Source: a virus. Taken from it: a stretch of 42,427 nucleotides of DNA. The stretch is taken from positions 1-42,427 of the IMG/VR virus record IMGVR_UViG_3300012936_000040, one strand, 5' to 3'. A model generated the notes under the pieces. The model was not told the origin of the DNA, ran no database searches, and saw nothing but the letters and a program-made list of their open reading frames with translations. The translations under genes and the position numbers were made by a program. Shown here one piece after another: positions 1-8,167 of the stretch (the first letter of the stretch is position 1; every line of letters begins with the position of its first letter).

Positions 1-1
1 A

Positions 2-925
2 CGTGATGCTAAATGGAAAGAGGAGACAATTAAGAATACATCTCCCAGACAATTCGCACAGGAGTTTGAGTGCGACTTCCTTGGATCTGCTGATACATTA
101 ATCAGTCCAGCGAAACTCCAAACCATTCCGTTCACCGACCCCATTAGTAGCAATGCAGGACTTGACGTTTATAAGAGGGCAGAAAAAGATCACGAATATA
201 TCATTACTGTGGATGTTGCCCGAGGAATCGGTGGCGACTATTCTGCTTTCCTCGTGTTTGATATCACCACTCTCCCGTATCAGATCGTTGCAAAGTACAG
301 AAATAATGAGATTAAGCCTGTACTGTTTCCCTCGGTAATTTTTCAGGTAGCGAAAGAATACAACAACCCATACATTTTAGTTGAGGTAAACGATATTGGA
401 GACTCTATTGCTGCTACTCTTAATTACGATCTTGAGTATCCCAATGTCCTTATGTGTGCAATGCGTGGACGTGCTGGTCAAGTTGTTGGTCAGGGTTTCT
501 CAGGAAACAAAACGCAACTAGGTGTAAAGATGAGCGTGACCGTTAAGAAGATTGGTTGCGCTAACCTCAAAGCAATTATTGAGGAAGACAAGTTATTGTT
601 TAATGACTTTCAAATATTCCAAGAACTCACTACGTTTGTGCAGAAGAAACAAGCATGGGAAGCAGATGAAGGATATCATGATGACCTTGTAATGTGTATG
701 GTTCTGTTTGCATGGTTAGTCATGCAGGAATACTTTAAAGAAATGACGGATCAAGATATCCGAAGAAGAATTTACGAAGAACAACGTAATCAGATCGAGC
801 AAGATATGGCTCCATTTGGTTTTGTTGATGACGGTCTGGGTGATGATACCTTCGTGGACGGGGACGGCACCGTTTGGGAGTATGGAACAACACAAGAAGA
901 AGTATCCTACATGTGGAACTATTGA
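2..925 (+). CDS. gp17: Terminase large subunit, C-terminal part (partial)
   Basis: This is the 3' end of the packaging motor ATPase/nuclease that pumps DNA into proheads; the 5' end lies outside the window. Reading frame 2 is open from base 2, and the visible part is the RNase H-like nuclease domain. The acidic motif VDVARGIGGDYSAF (first nuclease Asp) is encoded near 212-250, and a later Asp pair sits in GYHDDLVMC near 672-700. The C-terminal tail is acidic. The gene stands immediately upstream of the sheath/tube/portal block, as in T4. The ATPase domain cannot be seen here. Identity is secure from motifs and synteny. Confidence 0.93.
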   Translation, partial: RDAKWKEETIKNTSPRQFAQEFECDFLGSADTLISPAKLQTIPFTDPISSNAGLDVYKRAEKDHEYIITVDVARGIGGDYSAFLVFDITTLPYQIVAKYRNNEIKPVLFPSVIFQVAKEYNNPYILVEVNDIGDSIAATLNYDLEYPNVLMCAMRGRAGQVVGQGFSGNKTQLGVKMSVTVKKIGCANLKAIIEEDKLLFNDFQIFQELTTFVQKKQAWEADEGYHDDLVMCMVLFAWLVMQEYFKEMTDQDIRRRIYEEQRNQIEQDMAPFGFVDDGLGDDTFVDGDGTVWEYGTTQEEVSYMWNY

Positions 926-1155
926 TGGATTTAGAGGATCAATTTTCATTAGAACACCTTCTGTTTAAAGAAAGAACATGTAGAACATGTGGGCAGAAGA
1001 AAATTTTAATTGAAGATTTTTACCTCATAAGGAAACAAAAGAAAGGATTACCGTCTGCATATTCATATGAATGCAAAGACTGTACTGTAAAACGAGTTAC
1101 TAAATCTAGAAAAAATAAAATTACTGGTGCTGACTGGTCATATCCAGACTGGTAG
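925..1155 (+). CDS. Small zinc-ribbon protein, unknown function
   Basis: A 76-residue protein whose ATG shares one base with the gp17 stop, so translation is probably coupled. It carries two CxxC pairs (CRTCGQKK near residue 19 and CKDC near residue 51), a spacing typical of a small zinc ribbon or HNH-like zinc knuckle. No HNH catalytic histidines are evident, so a nuclease role is not supported. The C-terminus is basic (KRVTKSRKNK), consistent with nucleic-acid binding. A start at 874 would place 51 bases inside gp17 and is less likely. Position between terminase and sheath hints at a packaging accessory role, but that is inference. Confidence 0.72.
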   Translation: MDLEDQFSLEHLLFKERTCRTCGQKKILIEDFYLIRKQKKGLPSAYSYECKDCTVKRVTKSRKNKITGADWSYPDW

Positions 1156-1195
1156 TATGTTCATGCGTTGTTTTCCCACCTGAAGCATCCAAAAT

Positions 1196-1203
1196 AATAA
1201 ATA
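1196..1203 (+). promoter_or_regulatory. Candidate late promoter upstream of gp18
   Basis: AATAAATA lies in the intergenic gap 39 bases before the gp18 ATG. It resembles the T4 late promoter TATAAATA, which is read by a gp55-type sigma factor. A good ribosome site (aggag) follows at about 1231. Assignment is by motif and position only. Confidence 0.5.
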
Positions 1204-1241
1204 AGTTTAGACAATTTTGGGTACTTTTTCAGGAGAAAAAC

Positions 1242-3704
1242 ATGGCAAGTCAAATCTCGCCTGGTGTAGTCATTAAGGAACGCGACCTTACCGCAGGAAC
1301 CGTTGTAAACTCTTCAGCAGTTTCTGCTGCAATTGTTACAACTTTCCAGAAAGGTCCAGTTAATGAAGTCACCACGATCTCTTCACAGAGAGAACTATTA
1401 GAAACATTCGGCACCCCTGGTGACTCCAATGCAGACGATTTCTTCGTAGCATCTGAGTTCCTAAACTACGGTGGTCGCCTCGCAGTTGTTCGTGCAAAGA
1501 CTGGCGCAGTCAATGCAGGTGCAGCAGCAATTATCGAAAACCAGACAGATTACGCTTCCAGAATTAAAGGTAGCAATCCTGCATGGAAATTCGCAGCGAA
1601 AACTGCAGGTACACATGGTAACGCACTAGACGTTATCGTTGCTGACCGTGGCGCTGATCAATACATCAGACTAGCATCTGTTCCTGCTGGAATGATCGCT
1701 GGTACTAACCTAACATTCTCAGGTGGTAAGACTGCAGAGGTTCTTTCCTGGGACGGCACTAACACTGCTGCAATCATCCTCGATGATCCATCAACTCCTC
1801 TGACTACATCCGACACACTCGACACTCCTGATACTGGTGTAGCATCTACACTTGCTATTGCAGGTGCTGGTACTGGTTATCGCTCTGCTTCTGCTCTAGC
1901 AACTACAGGCGGTAATGGTTCTGGTCTAACTGTAGACATCACCGTTTCGACTGGTACAGTTAATGCACTTGGTGCTATCTCTGCTGGTGGTTCTGGTTAT
2001 GCTGCTACAGGAACTGCAGTAGCAACAACCTCCACTGGTGCTGGTACTGGATTGACCGTTGACTTCACTGCTACTGCTGGTGTTGTTGATAGCGTTGCAA
2101 TCAATGCTGCTGGTGATGCAAACTATGCAGAAGGCGATGTAATCACGATCACAGGTGCTGGTGCTAACGCAACCTTCACCATCGATTCTGGTATGGTTAC
2201 TGGTCCAATCACCGCTGCTGTATCTAACGTAGGTGGTACACTTTACGAAGTAAACGATACAGTCACTGTTACTCAATCTGGTGGAGCAGCTGGTACTCTA
2301 ACTGTTTCTGCAGTTCAGGATACTTCGATTGCTATCCAAGATGCATACGACTGGTGGACAAACACTAACACTGATGGAACCGAAGGAATTCCTGGTGATG
2401 GACTAACCCGTCTATCTGCTATCGGTCCTCGTCCTGGTACTTCTGCATTCGCTGCAGACAGAGGCGTCAAATATGACGAACTACACATCGCTGTTGTAGA
2501 CAGAGATGGATCTCTATCTGGTAGCAAAGGAAGCATCGTCGAGAGACTAACTTATCTTTCCAAACTAAGCGATGGTAAGACTGGTGAAGGTGGTGCAGCA
2601 TACTACGTAGATCAACTAGAACTCGTTTCTGAGTATGTCTATGCTGGTTCTGCTGTAACACAAGCACACGCTCCTTCCACTACTCAAGCAGGTACTGCAT
2701 GGGGTGCTGCATCCGCTAGCGGAATGTGGATGAAGGTTAGTGGTGTAGTTGCTACTACTCTAACAGGTGGTGCTGATGATTACGACTACACTAACGGAGA
2801 GTTTGAGTCTGGACTAGACCTATTCGCTGATAAAGAAACCACATCGATCGACTTCATCCTAATGGGTGGTGGCGTTCCTGGTGGAAATGAAGCAAACGCT
2901 AAAACTAAGGCAGCATACTGTGCAACAGTCGCTGGTCTGAGAAAAGATTGCGTTGCTTTCCTATCACCTTACAAAGAGAATCAGGTTTCTGGTACTGTAA
3001 CACTAACAAGAGCACAGCAGAAGACTAACACAATTAACTTCTTCTCAAATCTTGGTTCTAGCTCTTACGCAATGCTAGACAGTGGTTACAAGTATTTCTA
3101 TGACCGCTTCAACGATAAGTACCGCTACATTCCTTGCAACGGAGACGTTGCTGGTCTGTGTGTCTCTACTTCCGCAACTCTTGACGATTGGTTCTCCCCT
3201 GCTGGTTTAAACAGAGGTGGAGTACGCAATGCAATCAAACTTGCATTCAATCCAACTGGTGCAGATAGAGACGAACTTTATCAAGCAAGAATCAATCCTA
3301 TTGTTTCTTTCCCTGGTCAAGGTATCACACTATTCGGTGATAAGACTGCACTGTCTTCACCTTCTGCTTTCGACAGAATTAACGTTCGTCGTCTCTTCAT
3401 CAACATTGAGAAGAGAGCAGAAGCACTTGCTAAGGGTGTACTCTTTGAGCAAAATGATGAGACCACAAGACTTGGTTTCACCAATGCGCTTTCTTCCTAC
3501 CTCACTGAGGTTCAGGCAAGAAGAGGTATCACTGATTACCTAGTTGTTTGTGATGAATCAAACAACACCGCATCTGTAATTGATAGAAACGAGTTTGTTG
3601 CTGAAGTATTTGTAAAACCAACCCGCTCGATCAATTACATCACCCTGTCCTTTGTTGCTACTAGATCTGGAGTTTCCTTCAGTGAAGTAGTTGGACGCGC
3701 TTGA
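1242..3704 (+). CDS. gp18: Tail sheath protein
   Basis: Contractile tail sheath subunit that polymerises around the tail tube. The protein is 820 residues, clearly longer than T4 gp18 (659). The N-terminal segment (ISPGVVIKERDL) and the C-terminal part (ITDYLVVCDESNN, FVKPTRSINYITLSFVATRSGVSF) match the conserved sheath core that forms the inner handshake. Extra length comes mainly from a Gly/Ala/Thr-rich repetitive insertion at about residues 206-365. A strong ribosome site (aggagaaaaac) and a late-type promoter precede it. The tube gene follows after 41 bases. Identity is firm from order and conserved ends. Confidence 0.93.
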   Translation: MASQISPGVVIKERDLTAGTVVNSSAVSAAIVTTFQKGPVNEVTTISSQRELLETFGTPGDSNADDFFVASEFLNYGGRLAVVRAKTGAVNAGAAAIIENQTDYASRIKGSNPAWKFAAKTAGTHGNALDVIVADRGADQYIRLASVPAGMIAGTNLTFSGGKTAEVLSWDGTNTAAIILDDPSTPLTTSDTLDTPDTGVASTLAIAGAGTGYRSASALATTGGNGSGLTVDITVSTGTVNALGAISAGGSGYAATGTAVATTSTGAGTGLTVDFTATAGVVDSVAINAAGDANYAEGDVITITGAGANATFTIDSGMVTGPITAAVSNVGGTLYEVNDTVTVTQSGGAAGTLTVSAVQDTSIAIQDAYDWWTNTNTDGTEGIPGDGLTRLSAIGPRPGTSAFAADRGVKYDELHIAVVDRDGSLSGSKGSIVERLTYLSKLSDGKTGEGGAAYYVDQLELVSEYVYAGSAVTQAHAPSTTQAGTAWGAASASGMWMKVSGVVATTLTGGADDYDYTNGEFESGLDLFADKETTSIDFILMGGGVPGGNEANAKTKAAYCATVAGLRKDCVAFLSPYKENQVSGTVTLTRAQQKTNTINFFSNLGSSSYAMLDSGYKYFYDRFNDKYRYIPCNGDVAGLCVSTSATLDDWFSPAGLNRGGVRNAIKLAFNPTGADRDELYQARINPIVSFPGQGITLFGDKTALSSPSAFDRINVRRLFINIEKRAEALAKGVLFEQNDETTRLGFTNALSSYLTEVQARRGITDYLVVCDESNNTASVIDRNEFVAEVFVKPTRSINYITLSFVATRSGVSFSEVVGRA
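1858..2335 (+). repeat. Degenerate Gly/Ala/Thr beta-repeats inside gp18
   Basis: The encoded segment, about residues 206-365 of the sheath protein, contains three to four imperfect units. Each has the pattern G-x-G-Y, a Gly-rich stretch, GLTVD followed by T/S, then G-x-V and a short strand. Two units share GSGLTVDITVSTG and GTGLTVDFTATAG; a later one has GDVITITGAGANATFTID. Such units occur in surface-exposed domains of phage fibre and tail proteins, so this is read as an outward-facing insertion. Boundaries are approximate. Confidence 0.65.
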
Positions 3705-3745
3705 TACAACTACGATTCAATTAACCACGGAAAGAGGAAAAAACA

Positions 3746-4348
3746 ATGGCTATTAACTCAAACGTAAATGAGTTTCTGCAGAGAATCAAGCAAGGCGTTA
3801 AGCCTAATATGTTCCTGGTCAACTTCGAGTTCCCAGGAACACTCGCCAAGGGTGGTACAGACGTTGATCTGACTAACATCCTTTGCAAATCTGCAGCACT
3901 CCCAGCATCCAACTTGGGTGTTATCGAAGTTCCTTTCAGAGGAAGAACTGTAAAGATTGCAGGTGATCGTACATTCGATACCTGGACTGCAACATTCGTC
4001 AACGATGAAGACATGAGAATTCGTGCCTTCATGGAACAGTGGGCAGCGCAAATCAATACACATGCTGGTAACAGAGCACCACTATTCACACCTGAAACTG
4101 ATGGTACTGGTTACATGGCTCACCTGCTGGTTAAGCAGCTAGAGAAAGACGGAACTGATAACGGCAGCGTCATCAGAGAGTACAAACTCTGGCATTGCTT
4201 CCCAACCAACATTTCTCAGATCGATCTTGCTTATGATAGCAATGATCAGGTCTCTGAATTCACGGTTGAATTCCAGTTGTCCTATTGGACTTCTGAAACT
4301 GGTGGAGCAGCAGCATCTAACCCACCATCGATCTCGGTAGAAGACTAA
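3746..4348 (+). CDS. gp19: Tail tube protein
   Basis: Subunit of the inner tail tube through which DNA passes. At 200 residues it is longer than T4 gp19 (163). It starts with NEFLQRIKQGVKPNMFLVNFEFPG and includes PFRGRTVKIAGDRTFDTWTATFVNDEDM, characteristic of the T4 tube beta-barrel family. The ribosome site is aaagagg at about 3731. It lies between sheath and portal as in all T4-like phages. The more distant paralogue encoded at 11048 shares the barrel layout and the phrase DED in the same place. Confidence 0.93.
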   Translation: MAINSNVNEFLQRIKQGVKPNMFLVNFEFPGTLAKGGTDVDLTNILCKSAALPASNLGVIEVPFRGRTVKIAGDRTFDTWTATFVNDEDMRIRAFMEQWAAQINTHAGNRAPLFTPETDGTGYMAHLLVKQLEKDGTDNGSVIREYKLWHCFPTNISQIDLAYDSNDQVSEFTVEFQLSYWTSETGGAAASNPPSISVED

Positions 4349-4359
4349 TTTTTGAAGTC

Positions 4360-4366
4360 CTAAATA
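4360..4366 (+). promoter_or_regulatory. Candidate late promoter upstream of gp20
   Basis: CTAAATA lies in the 46-base gap between gp19 and gp20, 35 bases before the ATG. The same heptamer occurs upstream of gp3 (11020), the nuclease-like gene (33842) and the 241-residue late gene (39506). The recurrence in front of virion-type genes supports a late promoter. Confidence 0.5.
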
Positions 4367-4394
4367 GAATAGTTGAGACAGTGTACAATACACG

Positions 4395-6074
4395 ATGAGT
4401 CAATTATTCGGATTTCAAATTAATCGTAAGGATAAGGGCAGGGGTCAATCCCCTGTCCCTCCTAATGCTGAGGACGGAGTAAACGTCGCAGCTGGCGGTT
4501 ACTTTGGAACGTATGTAGAAACGGATGCTCAAGCAAGAAATGAGTATGACCTTATCAAGAGATATAGAGATATGTCTCTACATCCAGAGTGTGACTCTGC
4601 GATTGATGATATTGTTAACGAGTTTGTTGTTAGTGATTCCAATGATACATGTGTTCATATTGATCTAACCAATTTACAGGTTGGAGCTTCAGTTAAGAAA
4701 CGCATTAGAGAAGAGTTTGAGTACATCAAACGTCTTCTCAATTTTGATATGAAGGCACATGAACTTATCCGCAACTGGTATGTTGATGGTAGAACATATT
4801 ACCACAAGGTAATCGACCTCAATGATCCTAAGAAGGGTATTTTAGAACTTCGTTATATTGATCCTCTAAAAATTAGAAGGGTCAGACAAAAAATCAAAAA
4901 AGTAGAAGACCCTATTGCTATTCGCGGTACTGCGCTAGAGCATGAGTGGGGAGACTACGTTGATTACTACGTATACAATCCAAAAGGTTACGGTAGACAA
5001 TCTTCGATGATTGGGACAGGTGACTTCTCCAGTAACCAGGGGATTAAAATTGCTTTTGATGCAATCACATATGTTCATTCTGGTTTGCAGGATATGAACA
5101 AAAGGATGCATCTAAGTTTCCTACACAAAGGAATCAAAGCACTCAATCAATTAAGAATGATTGAAGATGCTCTGGTTATCTACAGATTGTCTCGTGCTCC
5201 TGAACGTAGAATTTTCTATATTGATGTTGGTAACCTGCCTAAAGTCAAGGCAGAACAATACCTTCGTGACGTTATGAATCGCTATCGTAACAAGTTAGTT
5301 TACGATGCTGCTACTGGCGAGATTCGTGACGACAAAAAGCACATGAGTATGCTAGAAGATTTTTGGTTGCCTCGTAGAGAGGGTGGTCGCGGAACTGAGA
5401 TCACTACCCTACCTGGCGGACAAAACCTTGGCGAACTCAAGGATGTGGAGTATTTTAAAAAGAAACTCTACAATTCTCTCAATCTTCCTCCCTCTCGTCT
5501 CACCGACGATAACAAAGGATTTAATCTTGGTAAAACCACTGAAGTCCTTAGAGACGAACTTAAGTTCGGTAAGTTCATCGGAAGACTACGTAAAAGATTT
5601 AGTGGAATCTTCCACGATACCCTCAAGACTCAACTCATTCTAAAAGGAGTAATTGCTCCTGAAGATTGGGATGAAATGGCGGAGCATATTCAGTATGACT
5701 TCCTTCATGATAATCATTTCAATGAGTTGAAAGAACTTGAGATGGAGACTCAAAGGATTGCACTCGTCACACAAATGGATGCATTTGTTGGTAAGTATTA
5801 TTCTGTTGACTATGTTCGTAGACACGTCCTTGGACATAAGGATGATGAGATCAAGGAACAGGATAAGCAAATGCGTAAAGAGATGGAAGCAGGTCTCATT
5901 ATGGATCCTGTAGATGTTAATACGTTTGATATGATGGATCGCCAAAATACAGCGTATCAACCAGAAATCTCTGCACAACAGGCGGATGATGCACATGAAA
6001 GATCTCTTGAAGCATCAAAAGAACAGGCAAGATTAAAACCCGCGCCTTCTAAAACCTCTAGTAATGATAAATAA
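4395..6074 (+). CDS. gp20: Portal vertex protein
   Basis: Forms the dodecameric portal at the head vertex that nucleates prohead assembly and serves as the DNA channel. It has 559 residues against 524 in T4. Recognisable conserved segments include MSLHPECDSAIDDIVNEFVV, NWYVDGRTYYHKV, LRYIDPLKIRRVR, RLSRAPERRIFYIDVGNLPK and PGGQNLGELKDVEYFKKKLY. These belong to the highly conserved portal region commonly used as a cyanomyovirus marker. The C-terminus is charged and low complexity. No strong Shine-Dalgarno sequence precedes the start. Confidence 0.95.
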   Translation: MSQLFGFQINRKDKGRGQSPVPPNAEDGVNVAAGGYFGTYVETDAQARNEYDLIKRYRDMSLHPECDSAIDDIVNEFVVSDSNDTCVHIDLTNLQVGASVKKRIREEFEYIKRLLNFDMKAHELIRNWYVDGRTYYHKVIDLNDPKKGILELRYIDPLKIRRVRQKIKKVEDPIAIRGTALEHEWGDYVDYYVYNPKGYGRQSSMIGTGDFSSNQGIKIAFDAITYVHSGLQDMNKRMHLSFLHKGIKALNQLRMIEDALVIYRLSRAPERRIFYIDVGNLPKVKAEQYLRDVMNRYRNKLVYDAATGEIRDDKKHMSMLEDFWLPRREGGRGTEITTLPGGQNLGELKDVEYFKKKLYNSLNLPPSRLTDDNKGFNLGKTTEVLRDELKFGKFIGRLRKRFSGIFHDTLKTQLILKGVIAPEDWDEMAEHIQYDFLHDNHFNELKELEMETQRIALVTQMDAFVGKYYSVDYVRRHVLGHKDDEIKEQDKQMRKEMEAGLIMDPVDVNTFDMMDRQNTAYQPEISAQQADDAHERSLEASKEQARLKPAPSKTSSNDK

Positions 6075-6085
6075 TTTTTACAGTT

Positions 6086-6295
6086 ATGGAACAATCTAAC
6101 CCAAACAGCGAAGTTATGAACGTTGTCGATAAGATCGAGAACGGTAACAGAGCAGATGCAATCAGCGCTATTAACGATTTGCTATTTTCAAAAGCAGCAG
6201 ATGCAATGGCGGCATACAAACAGATTGTAGCGAAAACTTATTTTGACGAACCAGCAGAGGCACTACCAGATGAAACTGATAACGGAAACGATTGA
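6086..6295 (+). CDS. gp67: Prohead core protein, gp67-like
   Basis: A 69-residue acidic protein between portal and protease, the position of T4 gene 67, whose product is a small internal scaffold component. It is mostly helical: NRADAISAINDLLFSKAADAMAAYKQIVAKTYF parallels the T4 helix pair, and it ends in an acidic tail (DEPAEALPDETDNGND). Identity rests on position, size and overall pattern rather than a diagnostic motif. The last 26 bases overlap the start of gp21. Confidence 0.72.
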   Translation: MEQSNPNSEVMNVVDKIENGNRADAISAINDLLFSKAADAMAAYKQIVAKTYFDEPAEALPDETDNGND

Positions 6296-6914
6296 AGACG
6301 TAAAACTAATCACCGAAGGAACTGGTGATGATAAAAAGTTGTACATCGAAGGTGTTTTTCTTCAGTCGGAACTAAAGAACCGCAACGGTCGCATGTATCC
6401 TTTCTCTGTTCTAGAGAAAGAAGTGAATCGTTACAACGAAGAGTATGTTAAAACCAAGCGTGCTCTAGGTGAGTTGGGTCACCCTGATGGTCCTACTGTT
6501 AATCTCGATAGAGTTTCACACAGAATTACTTCACTCAAAGCAGAAGGTAATAACTTCATTGGTAAAGCTCAAATTCTAGATACACCAATGGGTAAGATTG
6601 CTAAGTCTCTACTAGGAGAGGGAGTTCAACTAGGAGTTTCTTCCCGTGGTATGGGTAGCATCGATAAGCGCGAAGACGTTAATGTTGTTATGGATGACTT
6701 CATGCTAGCAACTGCTGCTGATATCGTAGCAGATCCTTCCGCGCCAGATGCATTCGTTAACGGCATCATGGAAGGCAAAGAATGGGTATGGGACAATGGA
6801 ATTCTAAAGGAATCAAAAGTTGCTAAATACCAGAGATACATTGATGAAAGCACTCGTCAACAGCTTGAGGAGAGAACCCTCAAGGTGTTTGGTGATTTCC
6901 TTTCAGGATTATAA
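6270..6914 (+). CDS. gp21: Prohead core protease
   Basis: Serine protease that matures the capsid by cleaving scaffold and gp23 at (L/I)xE sites. Starting at 6270 (MKLITETIED) gives 214 residues, almost identical to T4 gp21 (212). An upstream in-frame ATG at 6243 adds nine residues out of family. The motifs KLYIEGVFLQSELKNRNGRMYP and ALGELGHPDGPTVNLDRVSH carry the catalytic His (GHP). GVSSRGMGS carries the catalytic Ser. Overlap with the gp67-like gene and synteny with gp22 and gp23 support the call. Confidence 0.93.
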   Translation: MKLITETIEDVKLITEGTGDDKKLYIEGVFLQSELKNRNGRMYPFSVLEKEVNRYNEEYVKTKRALGELGHPDGPTVNLDRVSHRITSLKAEGNNFIGKAQILDTPMGKIAKSLLGEGVQLGVSSRGMGSIDKREDVNVVMDDFMLATAADIVADPSAPDAFVNGIMEGKEWVWDNGILKESKVAKYQRYIDESTRQQLEERTLKVFGDFLSGL

Positions 6915-6917
6915 TTT

Positions 6918-6925
6918 AATAAATA
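6918..6925 (+). promoter_or_regulatory. Candidate late promoter upstream of gp22
   Basis: AATAAATA lies 4 bases after the gp21 stop and 39 bases before the gp22 ATG. The octamer and its spacing are the same as in front of gp18 (AATAAATA, 38 bases to the ATG). The ribosome site acgagga follows at 6950-6956. Confidence 0.5.
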
Positions 6926-6964
6926 AACTATAGACTAATCATACGAAACACGAGGATAACTCAA

Positions 6965-8125
6965 ATGTCAGATATGTTAAACGAAAAGTTCGCGGAGTTC
7001 GTTAGTGAGCAAAACGTCGTCCTTGCAGAAGGCGATCCAATGCCTACTGTAACTGCTGCTGTGCTCCCTGCAAACCCTGCTGCTCCTGGTGGTGGCATTA
7101 GTGGTGAACCTAACCGCGCTAAAGGCGGTTCCGATCCTCAACCTTCTGTAGGTACAGAGGTTGCTCCTTCAGGTCAGTCCGTTACCGATAATGGTGGTCC
7201 TCGTCCAGATGGTAACGACGAAGGTGAAGACAATCCTGGCGCTAAGGCTGCTGCACCTGTTGGTGCTAAGGCAGCACAAAGCGACGGAACTGCACAAACC
7301 GCTAACATCAATGACGCAGGCGACCAAGGCACTACTCCTTCTGTAGGTGCTGAAGTTGCATACGGAACCAGCAAAGGTCCCGACGTTTCGTATCCTATCA
7401 AACCATCGTATGAGTCTGTTGACGTTTCTGACGACGTTAACGCATTACTAGAAGGAACCGAACTCTCCGAGGAGTTTGCCGAGAAAGCAAAGACTATCTT
7501 TGAAGCTGCTATCAAGGCAAAAATGTCGGAAGAGTACGACAAGCTTGTAGAACATTTTGCTAACGAACTCGATAAGCAAGTTGCTGCTGCTAGAGCAGAA
7601 CTTTCCGAGGAAGTTAACGGCACTATGAACTACGCCATCGGTCAATGGATGGAATCCAATCAGGTTGCTGTTGACCGTGGAATCAGAAATGAGATTACTG
7701 AAGACTTCATTGCAGGTCTCAAGAATCTCTTTGAAGAGCACTACATCTCTATCCCCGACGACAAGGTTGACGCGGTAGAGGGTATGGCTGATACTATTCG
7801 TGAAATGGAAGAGCGCCTAGACGAACAGGTCAAGGCTAATGTGAAACTACAGAATCGTCTCAATGAGTCTGCTAAGAAGGTCATCGTTAACACTGTTAGC
7901 GAAGGTCTAGTAGATACTCAGAAGGACAAACTCGCTACTCTCGCTGAGGGTGTTGACTTTGTATCCGAAGAGGAATACACAAAGAAAGTTAAAGCACTTA
8001 AAGAGAGCTACTTCCCCAACGCACCTGTTGTGAGAGAAGAGACTGAAGAAACACCAGTAGAAGAAGCAGATGTATCCCCAGCAATGGCGGCATATATCAA
8101 TGCAATGTCTCGCTGGTCTAACTGA
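6965..8125 (+). CDS. gp22: Prohead core scaffold protein
   Basis: Major internal scaffold around which gp23 assembles; it is later degraded by gp21. At 386 residues it is much longer than T4 gp22 (269). The extra length is a low-complexity Pro/Gly/Ala-rich segment at about residues 25-150, which includes two related units ending in PSVGTEVAPSG and PSVGAEVAYG. The rest is acidic and helical, with predicted coiled coil around residues 275-330 (MEERLDEQVKANVKLQNRLNES). Several LxE tripeptides (LAE, LSE, LLE) could be gp21 cleavage sites. The C-terminal AAYINAMSRW is typical of the family. Confidence 0.88.
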   Translation: MSDMLNEKFAEFVSEQNVVLAEGDPMPTVTAAVLPANPAAPGGGISGEPNRAKGGSDPQPSVGTEVAPSGQSVTDNGGPRPDGNDEGEDNPGAKAAAPVGAKAAQSDGTAQTANINDAGDQGTTPSVGAEVAYGTSKGPDVSYPIKPSYESVDVSDDVNALLEGTELSEEFAEKAKTIFEAAIKAKMSEEYDKLVEHFANELDKQVAAARAELSEEVNGTMNYAIGQWMESNQVAVDRGIRNEITEDFIAGLKNLFEEHYISIPDDKVDAVEGMADTIREMEERLDEQVKANVKLQNRLNESAKKVIVNTVSEGLVDTQKDKLATLAEGVDFVSEEEYTKKVKALKESYFPNAPVVREETEETPVEEADVSPAMAAYINAMSRWSN

Positions 8126-8167
8126 TTATAACCGTACTAATTTTTCCAAATTCAGAGGCACAAACAA

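Noticed and set aside
1926-2276. Minus-strand ORF opposite gp18
   Set aside because: Cys/Ser/Thr-rich product typical of the antisense of a Gly/Ala/Thr repeat region; no SD and gp18 is certain.
1858-2335. CRISPR-like or tandem DNA repeat
   Set aside because: The repetition is at protein level, degenerate, and without constant spacers.
6066-6073. GATAAATA at the end of gp20
   Set aside because: Only 12 bases before the gp67-like ATG and part of the gp20 stop context; too close for a useful late promoter.
7174-7623. Minus-strand ORF opposite gp22
   Set aside because: Ser/Ala-rich shadow of the low-complexity gp22 segment.
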